33,060 nt of DNA from SIG459 sp045538735 (GCA_045538735.1 JAZSRY010000043.1:1-33060), one strand, 5' to 3'; shown: positions 1 to 5,503, counted from the first letter of the stretch. The notes: generated by a model from the sequence alone, not told the origin. Translations and numbers: made by a program.

Positions 1-330
1 AATAAGGAACTCTGGTTTGTGTTACATCATTTAGCAACAACCATGCGCGATTTGTTTATCAATGGTTCTAAACAACCATATGAAGAATTCAAAAATAAAA
101 CGGGCTACAAATGTGCGCGAGGAGAAGGCTCTGCCACAAGAAAAGACAGCCGCTTGATGAGACAATTTAGTACGATTTACAAAGGCAAGAGCGTGGATAT
201 TGAGCCGCATATCACCTGGGCAGATATAAGTATGTCGATTCATTTCCGATATATTGCAGACGAGGAGATTGTTCTTGTTGGTCACTGTGGCGAGCATCTT
301 GAGATTTATTCAACTCGAAAGAGAAGGTAA
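1..330 (+). CDS. 3' part of an unrecognised protein (truncated by window edge)
   Basis: The frame is open from base 1, so the start lies outside the window and the visible 109 codons are a C-terminal part. The GTG at 19 and the ATG at 43 have no good ribosome binding site, which supports a longer upstream protein. The piece is soluble, mixed alpha/beta in composition, rich in charged residues, and ends in a basic tail (STRKRR). I do not recognise a family. It is followed after 24 bases by a small membrane protein on the same strand, probably in one transcript that ends at the 591-625 terminator. It lies outside the tRNA-Leu element, on the chromosomal side or in an older insertion at the same site. 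Confidence 0.6.
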   Translation, partial: NKELWFVLHHLATTMRDLFINGSKQPYEEFKNKTGYKCARGEGSATRKDSRLMRQFSTIYKGKSVDIEPHITWADISMSIHFRYIADEEIVLVGHCGEHLEIYSTRKRR

Positions 331-354
331 TCTACCAAGAGAAGAGGAGTGCAT

Positions 355-549
355 ATGAGCAACTTCAACCATTACCGCGATATGGATCATGATGGTGATC
401 ATGACCTCAAAGACAGCGGAATGTTCCACGATATGGAGGAGTGTCACGGGAAAGTGCAGCCTGCAGGAGAAGATGAATTCTATCGATTTGTCAAAGGTCT
501 TTTGACTATCGGTGGAATTGTTGTGGCTCTTGTGCTTCTGTTTACATGA
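355..549 (+). CDS. Small acidic protein with a C-terminal membrane anchor
   Basis: A 64-residue protein. The ATG at 355 is preferred over the in-frame GTG at 349 because GAGGAG at 344-349 sits 5 bases before it. The first 40 residues are very rich in His, Asp and Glu (HYRDMDHDGDHD and similar), which could bind metal. Residues about 45-63 form one hydrophobic segment (LLTIGGIVVALVLLF) ending almost at the C-terminus, as in a tail-anchored or single-span protein. It follows the partial upstream gene closely and precedes a strong terminator. The family is unknown to me; the metal idea is inference from composition only. Confidence 0.6.
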   Translation: MSNFNHYRDMDHDGDHDLKDSGMFHDMEECHGKVQPAGEDEFYRFVKGLLTIGGIVVALVLLFT

Positions 550-590
550 AGTGCAAGGAAGAACAGTGCTACTATAAAACATCTCTAAAA

Positions 591-625
591 GAAGCACACA
601 ACACGGCGGTTGTGTGCTTCTTTTT
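591..625 (+). terminator. Strong rho-independent terminator
   Basis: A perfect 12-bp stem GAAGCACACAAC / GTTGTGTGCTTC (591-602 and 609-620) with a 6-base loop is followed by TTTTT. It ends the plus-strand pair of genes at 1-549. Confidence 0.9.
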
Positions 626-721
626 CTGCCACCGCCGTCGGTGAAACCGACAGAAAACCGACGAGAAAAGCTTAAATAGATGATAATGGTTGCGAATAGA
701 TGGCAATGCCGTGATAGGTAT

Positions 722-753
722 GAAAAAACGCTGTTTCTGCGTAGAAACAGCGT
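722..753 (-). terminator. Hairpin, terminator on the minus strand
   Basis: An 11-bp perfect stem ACGCTGTTTCT / AGAAACAGCGT (728-738, 743-753) with a GCGT loop. Read on the minus strand it is followed by a run of T, so it would stop transcripts coming from the tRNA side. The rest of 626-797 shows no gene. Confidence 0.6.
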
Positions 754-795
754 AAAAATGGCGGTTTTACCCGTTTTGGCTAGGATAGCCTAAAC

Positions 796-827
796 AAAAA
801 AAGGACAGTCTTTCGACTGTCCTTTTT
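796..827 (-). terminator. Original terminator of the chromosomal tRNA-Leu, now stranded
   Basis: A 13-bp stem AAAAAGGACAGTC / GACTGTCCTTTTT (798-810, 815-827) with a TTTC loop and a T-run on the minus strand. It abuts the CCA end of the tRNA fragment at 827-894, exactly as the hairpin at 5335-5370 abuts the intact tRNA. I infer this was the tRNA's native terminator before the element inserted. Confidence 0.75.
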
Positions 828-894
828 GGTGCGCGAGGCGGGACTTGAACCCGCACGCCCGTAATGAGCACTAGAACCTGAATCTAGCGAGTCT
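823..894 (-). repeat. att site, distal copy: displaced 3' part of tRNA-Leu
   Basis: Matches 5367-5438 at 70 of 72 positions: 39 identical bases (823-861), then mismatches at 862 and 864, then 30 identical bases (865-894). It contains the tRNA anticodon arm, variable arm, T arm and CCA end, but the 5' part is missing: homology stops at 894, where the sequence becomes AAACGT instead of the tRNA D arm. It is therefore not a functional tRNA. The two differing bases lie in the variable-arm loop and leave its stem intact, as expected of neutral differences between the former chromosomal copy and the element's own att copy. Confidence 0.88.
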
Positions 895-1030
895 AAACGT
901 GTTGTACGCACACATTGCAATATTGTTTGAAAAAGCACCGATTTGCAGTAGTTTTTACAACTTTATTATACCAAATATCAGCAAAAACAGCAAGGAATAT
1001 TTACTAATTTTACTTCCTTTTTCTATTCTG

Positions 1031-1115
1031 TTGACCAAAGTATTGACCTTAAAATTGACCAAAAACCGCGGCGGCGCAAGGCTTTTTGGTGTTTTGCCAG
1101 TACAACTTGTTGACC
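1031..1115 (+). repeat. Left cluster of TTGACC repeats (putative integrase arm sites)
   Basis: TTGACC occurs at 1031-1036, 1043-1048 and 1055-1060, exactly 12 bp apart, and again at 1110-1115. The same hexamer in the same orientation recurs with 12-bp spacing near the other end of the element (5267-5284). Tyrosine integrases of phages and integrative elements bind short direct repeats in the att arms through their N-terminal domain. Position and spacing fit that role; binding is inference. The 895-1143 stretch shows no convincing gene. Confidence 0.6.
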
Positions 1116-1143
1116 TAGTCTGCATAGCGATATGTTCTTTCAG

Positions 1144-1503
1144 TTAGATTGAAAAGCCATCAAGTCGTTTTCTGATTTCCCGCATTATGCTATCGGCAAT
1201 CACCTTTTGTGTCTTGCTGTCGCGCCATATCGTTTCTCCGTTCTGAAAAGCTATGCTGACTACCGTTTCCACATCGAACGAAATGGCACTGAGCAAATCG
1301 TTCCTTGCTTGATGCAACGCCGCTGTTTGAATCTGTGGAATAATGGCAGCAAGTTTTTCTTCTGCTATTTTTTTCGCTATCTGTTCCATTTCTGCTCTGT
1401 GTTCGGCTGATCTGCCGCCGTGTCCATCTTGCGTGCTTCTGCCGCATAGATTGCCGCTAAAAGACGATTGTATTCCATAATAACTGCTTGGGTACTATCT
1501 CAT
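1144..1503 (-). pseudogene. Frameshifted element gene of unknown function
   Basis: An excellent ribosome binding site (AGGAGGA on the minus strand, 1511-1517) precedes an ATG at 1503, but the frame hits TAG two codons later (ATG AGA TAG). A natural-looking peptide instead runs in another frame from about 1499 to 1377 (including MEYNRLLAAIYAAEARK), ending in TEQK. The next frame then continues smoothly from 1389 as MEQIAKKIAEEKL to the stop at 1144 (81 residues, predicted helical and charged). Restoring one A in the AAA run near 1390 would join TEQK to MEQ, and a small indel just after the ATG would restore the start. The ATG at 1389 has no clear ribosome binding site of its own. I read this as a gene broken by two small indels. 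Alternatively only the 81-residue part is expressed. The family is not recognised. Confidence 0.6.
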
Positions 1504-1604
1504 TTTTCGTTCCTCCTGCTTATTGTAACGGGGTTGGTATTGGGATTGGAGCGACGAAACGATCTATATTCGCAATATACCTCCCCTCATGTTTTCACGA
1601 AAGT

Positions 1605-1640
1605 AAAAAACGGCGGCGTTCGGAGATTCCGTTTGCCGCC
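1605..1640 (-). terminator. Terminator after the winged-helix gene
   Basis: On the minus strand, GGCGGC-AAA-CGGA-ATC-TCCG-AAC-GCCGCC forms a long hairpin with an internal loop, followed by G and six T. It lies 8 bases beyond the stop codon at 1648. Its arms also match the GC-rich motif repeated at 2262-2494. Between it and the next gene (1504-1604) I see nothing else apart from the ribosome binding site at 1511-1517. Confidence 0.65.
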
Positions 1641-1647
1641 ATATAAT

Positions 1648-2181
1648 TCAAAAACCTAATTCGCTATAACTCTTTTTCCGTGTTTCCCTTTTCCGATAGT
1701 CAGAAGATGTAGTATCTTTTATTATTTTTGTATTATATGTATTATTTCTCTCTGGATTTTCCATACTTCTTTTCGGGATTCCATAAGCAGGATTCGGATT
1801 GTCCGTAAAATATTTCTGATTATCCATAAGATAATATTCTAATTCTCCGGAAGTCGGATTTTCCGTAAGGGCGTTTTCATAAAAGTAATAAATATTGCTG
1901 CCAGTACGCACGGGGCGCAAGTATCCATTGTCAATAAGATTTCGTATGCCGTCATAATAACTGTCTTTCTTGATTCCCCACTCTGCACACGCCTGCCTGC
2001 TCAATTCAAACCTATAATTATCCTGATTTTTGTTGAGGTAAAGCCACATCTTAAGGCCTGACCCCTTTAATTTATTCATTGCTTGCTGCAATGCTTCAAG
2101 ATTATTCATTGAGTAAAGATGTTGCTGGTCGCGCGGTGTCCTTTTTGCTACCTAAACAATTTTTTGATTCGGAACACTCAT
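1648..2181 (-). pseudogene. Winged-helix (replication/regulator-like) protein with an early in-frame TAG
   Basis: The strongest start is an ATG at 2181 with AGGAGGTAA seven bases upstream. Its frame runs nine codons (MSVPNQKIV), hits TAG at 2152-2154, and then continues open in the same frame through VAKRTPRDQQHLYS into the 153-residue frame beginning at the ATG at 2109. That internal ATG lacks a ribosome binding site. Residues about 20-70 (after 2109) resemble a winged helix-turn-helix (KMWLYLNKNQDNYRFELSRQ, then a recognition-helix-like KKDSYYDGIRNLIDNGYL), as in replication-related or regulatory proteins of Firmicutes elements. The C-terminus is polar and low in complexity. A nonsense mutation is the simplest reading; reinitiation or readthrough could still give some product. 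The exact family is not certain. Confidence 0.6.
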
Positions 2182-2261
2182 TTTATGTTACCTCCTTATT
2201 TATTTTCAAAAAAAGAGGCAACAACTAGTGATTTCTAAATCATATCATTGCGGTGGCCTTT

Positions 2262-2494
2262 GGAAACTCCGCTACGGCGCATATTCTGTATTTTCTCTCT
2301 TATACTTCTACTTATAAGTATACATATATGTGGCACAGTAAACTAAATTGCTGCCTTATCCCGTATCCGTGGCGGCGGAGCGGTATTTCAGAATATCCCT
2401 AGATAGTTATCTCTTTTCTTTTTCTATATATATTATACTACAGATTTTCTGATTTTTCTAATTTTGACACCTTTGGAAATTCCGCTCGCCGCCG
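2262..2494. repeat. Non-coding region with a repeated GC-rich motif (three copies)
   Basis: The stretch 2182-2640 has no gene. Within it a motif recurs: GGAAACTCCGCTACGGCGC (2262-2280), GGCGGCGGAGCGGTATTTC (2371-2389, inverted) and GGAAATTCCGCTCGCCGCCG (2475-2494). The first and third share a 17-base stretch CCTTTGGAAAYTCCGCT. A related form makes up the hairpin at 1611-1640. An A/T palindrome ACTTATAAGT with flanking TATACTT/AAGTATA lies at 2301-2322. Such repeated sites next to a winged-helix gene could be regulator or replication-initiator binding sites; this is inference. Confidence 0.45.
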
Positions 2495-2505
2495 CGTTGA
2501 CATAT

Positions 2506-2532
2506 AAAAACCCTCCCCGATAATGGGGAGGG
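2506..2532 (-). terminator. Terminator after the element lipoprotein gene
   Basis: Perfect 8-bp stem CCCTCCCC / GGGGAGGG (2511-2518, 2525-2532) with a 6-base loop. On the minus strand it is followed by TTTTT (2510-2506). It lies 108 bases past the lipoprotein stop. Confidence 0.75.
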
Positions 2533-2640
2533 CAAAAACAAAATAACGTGTCTATTTTTTTAATAATAATTTCAAATGATTGCTTAGATGTGAATATATA
2601 TTTGAAAATTTAAGGTGCAGTAATTAACAATGCCAAAAAA

Positions 2641-3234
2641 TCATCTTACGGAGAAAGTAAATGTTTCTTTCTGTTTTGCCGAATTTAGCACATTAAAGCA
2701 AATATTCAAGGGTGCCTCAGTATTTTCAATAACTTCATCGGGAACAACAATCGCTACTTCGTAAACAGCTTCTTTGCTCAGTGGCGCGTGATTAGTAATA
2801 TCAGCATCACGTGGAGATTGAAAATATGTAACATCATAAGGATCTCCTGGATCCTCAGCGGCAAAAACATATCCATCGTTGTAGTCAACCCACAAAATTT
2901 CAGCAGGACGCTTTGTATTCTTTACAACACCATCATTGGGATAAATCGGAAAATAGCCAAAAGTCGTCTTGCCAACATTTTTAAGCGTGTATGTTACAAC
3001 AACAAAAGTATGTTCATCATCAGTCCCAAAACTAGAATATTCATCTTTGTAGCTAACATCAACCAATACCACTTCAGCAGTGTCGTTGCTCGCTGCTTCG
3101 CCAATTTTATATGTGGTAGGTACGTCAGCAATAGGTTCATCAGCGATAGGTTCGTCAACAATATTTTCCTCACCACAAGAACATAGAGCTATACAAAAAA
3201 CACATGCTAAAAGCAATGATATAAACTTTTTCAT
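2641..3234 (-). CDS. Secreted lipoprotein cargo with an immunoglobulin-like (DUF4352-type) domain
   Basis: A 197-residue protein with a classic lipoprotein signal: a KK start, a hydrophobic stretch, and lipobox LCSC with the lipidated Cys near residue 20. GGGTG lies 7 bases before the ATG at 3234. After the Cys comes a short acidic spacer with a tandem DEPIADEPIAD, encoded by three 15-bp repeat units. Residues about 45-195 look all-beta: alternating hydrophobic strands, a VVVTYTLKNVGKTTF strand pattern and a closing FTFSVR. This resembles extracellular DUF4352/telokin-like domains of Firmicutes lipoproteins, a fold-level guess. It stands alone with its own terminator. As cargo of a small integrative element it may alter the cell surface, for example as superinfection exclusion, but nothing in the sequence proves that. 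Confidence 0.8.
   Translation of the reverse strand: MKKFISLLLACVFCIALCSCGEENIVDEPIADEPIADVPTTYKIGEAASNDTAEVVLVDVSYKDEYSSFGTDDEHTFVVVTYTLKNVGKTTFGYFPIYPNDGVVKNTKRPAEILWVDYNDGYVFAAEDPGDPYDVTYFQSPRDADITNHAPLSKEAVYEVAIVVPDEVIENTEAPLNICFNVLNSAKQKETFTFSVR
3119..3163 (-). repeat. Three tandem 15-bp units inside the lipoprotein gene
   Basis: Units GGTACGTCAGCAATA, GGTTCATCAGCGATA and GGTTCGTCAACAATA lie head to tail (plus-strand reading). They encode the acidic (V/I)ADEP-type linker behind the lipidated Cys. Being a multiple of three bases, unit gain or loss would only change linker length. Confidence 0.7.
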
Positions 3235-3308
3235 AATTTCACCCTTTCAGTTAATAAAACAATCCATTGGACTATCTATAACTAATAAACGTTCCACTTT
3301 TCATGAAA

Positions 3309-3485
3309 TTATTTGACATTATGAAGATAGTCTAATACTCGTATTGCCGCTTCAAATTCCGACACATAGCGGGCAACAGTACCGCGGTCGCGCTTTATCA
3401 TTTTTGCCACTTTTGTGTAACTGCCGTGCTTCTGATAAAGCTGCCACATCTTTTCCTTTTCTTGCTCTGTTACGCGTTTTGCCAT
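3309..3485 (-). CDS. 58-residue helix-turn-helix protein
   Basis: This short frame begins at the ATG at 3485, one base after the stop of the upstream gene, with GAAGAG in the ribosome-binding position inside that gene. It reads MAKRVTEQEKEKMWQLYQKH, then a helix-turn-helix-like core (YTKVAKMIKRDRGTVARYV) and ends DYLHNVK before TAA. The pattern resembles the small DNA-binding domain of resolvases and transposases (residues 8-45 scanning and recognition helices). Because of its size and location next to an integrase it could be an excisionase/recombination directionality factor or a regulator of the element. That function is inference. It is translationally coupled to the 3487-3693 gene. Confidence 0.65.
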   Translation of the reverse strand: MAKRVTEQEKEKMWQLYQKHGSYTKVAKMIKRDRGTVARYVSEFEAAIRVLDYLHNVK

Positions 3486-3486
3486 T

Positions 3487-3693
3487 TTATCTCTTCAAGG
3501 ATTTCACGTCAGCCTTACGAACAGGAGCATGCTTCTGTGCCTTTGCGATGGCATCATTGATGTACTTAACATAGTCAATTTTCTTGTCCTCTGCGCCATT
3601 TGCGATCAGAACGGCATTCATCTTGTCGATCTGATTAAAAAAGGTATCGGGAACAATGATTCTTTCCAGTTCGGTATCAATAGTAAAGCGCAT
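3487..3693 (-). CDS. Small hypothetical protein upstream of the helix-turn-helix gene
   Basis: The start at 3693 (MRFTIDTELERIIVPDTFF) is chosen over an upstream in-frame codon because GGGAGG lies 7 bases before it. That gives 68 residues with a beta-strand-like beginning, a helical middle (NQIDKMNAVL) and a strongly basic C-terminus (KADVKSLKR). The short strand-helix layout with a basic tail would fit a small DNA-binding or antirestriction-type element protein, but I do not recognise a family. It forms a two-gene operon with the 58-residue protein (1-base gap), probably transcribed from a promoter around 3768-3796 and possibly controlled by the palindrome at 3721-3756. Confidence 0.6.
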   Translation of the reverse strand: MRFTIDTELERIIVPDTFFNQIDKMNAVLIANGAEDKKIDYVKYINDAIAKAQKHAPVRKADVKSLKR

Positions 3694-3720
3694 AATGTTT
3701 CCTCCCATAAAATAGAAAAT

Positions 3721-3756
3721 GTACGAAAAAGCGCTAAATTCCGCACTTTTTCGTAC
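3721..3756. promoter_or_regulatory. Perfect 11-bp inverted repeat in the leader of the small-gene operon
   Basis: GTACGAAAAAG (3721-3731) and CTTTTTCGTAC (3746-3756) are perfect inverted arms 14 bases apart. They lie 28 bases before the start codon at 3693 and just downstream of a TA-repeat (3764-3780) that can act as a -10 region with TTGAAA at 3791-3796 (17-base spacing) on the minus strand. This placement suits an operator at the transcription start. Alternatively it is a leader hairpin. There is no U-run in the minus-strand RNA after it, so it is not a terminator. Confidence 0.5.
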
Positions 3757-3786
3757 AATCCAGTATATATATATATATATAGTCAA

Positions 3787-3970
3787 GCTTTTTCAATGAA
3801 TTTGCCGAAAAATGTTCAATTTCAAAACAAATCAGTCAATTTCTAATTAAATCTGTATGGATTTAACGGAATTAAGCCAAATTAGCACAGATTCTTTTAG
3901 ATTCTTACATTTCCTACAGAAAACAAAGAAAATCTATGCAAATTCATCCAAATTCAAGCAGAAAAATATC
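3787..3970. other. A+T-rich non-coding stretch beside the integrase
   Basis: No gene is visible. The stretch is very A+T-rich with short repeated words such as AAATTCA/CCAAATT (several copies) and AGATTCTT (twice near 3890-3905). It lies between the integrase terminator and the promoter of the small-gene operon. It could be an accessory-protein binding or replication region, but no defined site can be supported. Confidence 0.3.
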
Positions 3971-3997
3971 GCGCCGGGATAAATAAAATCCCGGCGC
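3971..3997. terminator. Hairpin after the integrase gene
   Basis: A perfect 10-bp stem GCGCCGGGAT / ATCCCGGCGC with a 7-base loop lies 7 bases past the integrase stop codon. The T-run on the minus strand is interrupted (GATATTTTT), so termination strength is uncertain. Confidence 0.65.
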
Positions 3998-4004
3998 ATT
4001 TAAT

Positions 4005-5213
4005 TTATAGTCCAAAGGCATTGGCAAATTTATCTGTGGCAGCTTTCATCCGGTCTATATCAGACCGTACATAAAAATTGAGGGTTGTGCTTGCGTTGGT
4101 GTGCCCCAAGATTTCTTGGACACTCTTTATATCAGCGCCATTATCAAGCAGCAAAGTGGCACAACTGTGGCGCAAATCGTGGGGTGACATATCCGGTAAT
4201 CCGTTGGCTTTCATAAAGCGCTTGACCCGATGGGTCACGGCGTTGGGTGTGCGAGGAACATCTTCTCCCCTATCACTCGGGAACACAAACGTCGTTTCGC
4301 CGCTCTGCGGGCGCTCCAACGTCCGATACTCCAATAGCTGAGCAGCCACAAAAGGCAGCAACGGAATCGTGCGAACACTATTCTCTGTCTTTGGTGTATC
4401 TACCACGTTTCCCTTTTCCGGTGAATATGTGACGCTTCTGCTAACATCCAAAGTCAGATTCTTAAAATCAAAATCCCGCCATTGCAGACCCATAAGCTCA
4501 CCGCGGCGCAATCCGGTTGTCAGCAGCAGATACATCATGCACCGGAAATCACGATTACAATCCGGTAGCAAATTCAGAAATGCCCTAGCTTCATCAGCAG
4601 AAAAGGCATCAATCCTTTTCTTTGCCAGTTTGGGGCAATCCACTTTGTCCATTGGATTCTTCTGAATCAGCTCTTGTTCTTCGGCAAAGCCAAAAATCAT
4701 CACTAGGACACAGTAGGAGTGGCGCACAGTTTTATCAGACACCGGCTTTCCTTGTTTTGTTCTATATTCCGTCCGTAAGTAAATCAAGAACTTCTGAATA
4801 TCCAGCGGGCTTATGCTTTGAATTGTTTTCCCTTTGAAATACTCTGCAACCCGGTTAGTGGTATGTCTATAAAAGTCAACTGTTGTGTGCTTATGGTCGC
4901 CATCATCCACGCAAATCGGAAACCATTGCTCGAGCGCAAATTCCGAAAACTCCGTGCGTTTCCTTGCAATTTCCCTTTCTTTAATGCGTTGAGGATTAAG
5001 CACATCTTTTTTATATTCCTCTTTGACTTGCTTTTCCCAATCAGCAGCGGCTTTCTGCGCTGCTTTTTCCATCCTAGATGGAATCAAGCCATCGGGAATT
5101 TTCCAAGTAGAACACCGAAAAATTTGCTTTCCAAACTCATCGCGCCCCACACAAACCTTGAATTTGTAGGAGATAACCTTGCCATCTTTCTTGTTTTGAG
5201 TGATACTTGCCAT
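4005..5213 (-). CDS. Tyrosine recombinase (integrase) of the element
   Basis: Catalyses site-specific insertion and excision at tRNA-Leu. The ATG at 5213 is preferred (AAAGGA about 9 bases upstream) over an in-frame TTG at 5243, giving 402 residues, typical for Tn916/phage-type integrases. Residues 1-60 form the N-terminal arm-binding domain, about 85-195 the SAM-like core-binding domain, and about 205-395 the catalytic domain. The active-site set is complete: R236 (TTGLRRGEL), K275, H345 and R348 (HDLRHS), H371 (LGHTNAS) and the nucleophile Y381. The gene reads away from the tRNA and starts 158 bases from its 3' end, the usual arrangement. It appears intact, so the element may still excise even though cargo genes are damaged. 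Confidence 0.93.
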   Translation of the reverse strand: MASITQNKKDGKVISYKFKVCVGRDEFGKQIFRCSTWKIPDGLIPSRMEKAAQKAAADWEKQVKEEYKKDVLNPQRIKEREIARKRTEFSEFALEQWFPICVDDGDHKHTTVDFYRHTTNRVAEYFKGKTIQSISPLDIQKFLIYLRTEYRTKQGKPVSDKTVRHSYCVLVMIFGFAEEQELIQKNPMDKVDCPKLAKKRIDAFSADEARAFLNLLPDCNRDFRCMMYLLLTTGLRRGELMGLQWRDFDFKNLTLDVSRSVTYSPEKGNVVDTPKTENSVRTIPLLPFVAAQLLEYRTLERPQSGETTFVFPSDRGEDVPRTPNAVTHRVKRFMKANGLPDMSPHDLRHSCATLLLDNGADIKSVQEILGHTNASTTLNFYVRSDIDRMKAATDKFANAFGL

Positions 5214-5266
5214 TGATAACAATCCTTTCTTTTCTGCTATCAATGCTTATCAAAACAAACAATTTG

Positions 5267-5300
5267 TTGACCTTTTTGTTGACCTAAAGCCATTTTGACT
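5267..5300 (+). repeat. Right cluster of TTGACC repeats (putative integrase arm sites)
   Basis: TTGACC at 5267-5272 and 5279-5284 (12 bp apart) and a variant TTGACT at 5295-5300. It lies between the integrase start and the intact tRNA. It matches the left cluster at 1031-1115 in hexamer, orientation and spacing, supporting a role as att arm sites. Confidence 0.6.
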
Positions 5301-5334
5301 CGAAACACAAACAAAAACATGGCCAAAAAGTTAG

Positions 5335-5370
5335 AAAAAGCACCGAAATCATACGATTTCGGTGCTTTTT
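5335..5370 (-). terminator. tRNA-Leu terminator, supplied by the element
   Basis: A perfect 16-bp stem AAAAAGCACCGAAATC / GATTTCGGTGCTTTTT (5335-5350, 5355-5370) with loop ATAC. It starts right at the CCA end of the tRNA. On the minus strand the arm ends in TTTTT. The sequence differs from the displaced hairpin at 798-827, so after insertion the tRNA uses an element-encoded terminator. Confidence 0.85.
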
Positions 5371-5438
5371 TGGTGCGCGAGGCGGGACTTGAACCCGCAC
5401 GCCCGGAGTGAGCACTAGAACCTGAATCTAGCGAGTCT
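5367..5438 (-). repeat. att site, tRNA-proximal copy (inside intact tRNA-Leu)
   Basis: Direct-repeat partner of 823-894. Identity ends at 5438, inside the tRNA D-arm/anticodon boundary. The tRNA 5' part (5439-5458) is chromosomal and the 3' part was probably contributed by the element's attP. Confidence 0.88.
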
Positions 5439-5458
5439 GCCAATTCCACCACTCGCGC
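5371..5458 (-). tRNA. tRNA-Leu, anticodon CAG
   Basis: An 88-base gene including encoded CCA. Acceptor stem GCGCGAG / CTCGCGC, anticodon stem CTAGA / TCTAG with loop TTCAGGT (anticodon CAG, reads CUG), a long variable arm GCTC..GGGC typical of leucine tRNAs, and T arm GCGGG TTCAAGT CCCGC. It is complete and serves as the integration target of the element to its left. Its promoter is at 5475-5503 and its terminator at 5335-5370. Confidence 0.96.
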
Positions 5459-5474
5459 ATCTTGGCGCTTGAAT

Positions 5475-5503
5475 ATAATAGCATCTTGCAATTAAAAAGT
5501 CAA
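5475..5503 (-). promoter_or_regulatory. Promoter of tRNA-Leu
   Basis: On the minus strand, TTGACT (5503-5498), a 17-base spacer, and TATTAT (5480-5475), a near-consensus housekeeping sigma promoter. The -10 box ends 16 bases before the mature tRNA 5' end. Confidence 0.85.

Larger units (their letters stand above)
823..5438. mobile_element. Small integrative element in tRNA-Leu(CAG), about 4.5 kb
   Basis: The two ends carry a 72-bp direct repeat (823-894 and 5367-5438, offset 4544 bp) with only two mismatches, both in the loop of the tRNA variable arm. A tyrosine integrase gene (4005-5213) lies next to the intact tRNA. The interior is A+T-rich compared with the chromosome on its right and holds short hypothetical genes, a lipoprotein and two damaged genes. 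I see no relaxase, coupling protein, capsid or portal gene, so it is too small to be a self-sufficient conjugative element or prophage. It is best described as a mobilisable or satellite-like integrative element, or the remnant of a larger one. Confidence 0.85.

Noticed and set aside
823..894. A second tRNA-Leu gene
   Set aside because: The 5' acceptor strand and D arm are missing, so it cannot fold into a tRNA; it is an att remnant.
899..1147. 82-codon plus-strand frame starting in the att region
   Set aside because: It runs through the TTGACC arm-site array, has no ribosome binding site, and its hydrophobic look comes from the A+T-rich base composition.
1501..2181. TAG recoded as an amino acid, since two element genes have an early in-frame TAG
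   Set aside because: TAG serves as the normal stop of the XRE-cupin gene at 21296-21298, and one of the two cases is better explained by frameshifts. No suppressor tRNA is visible.
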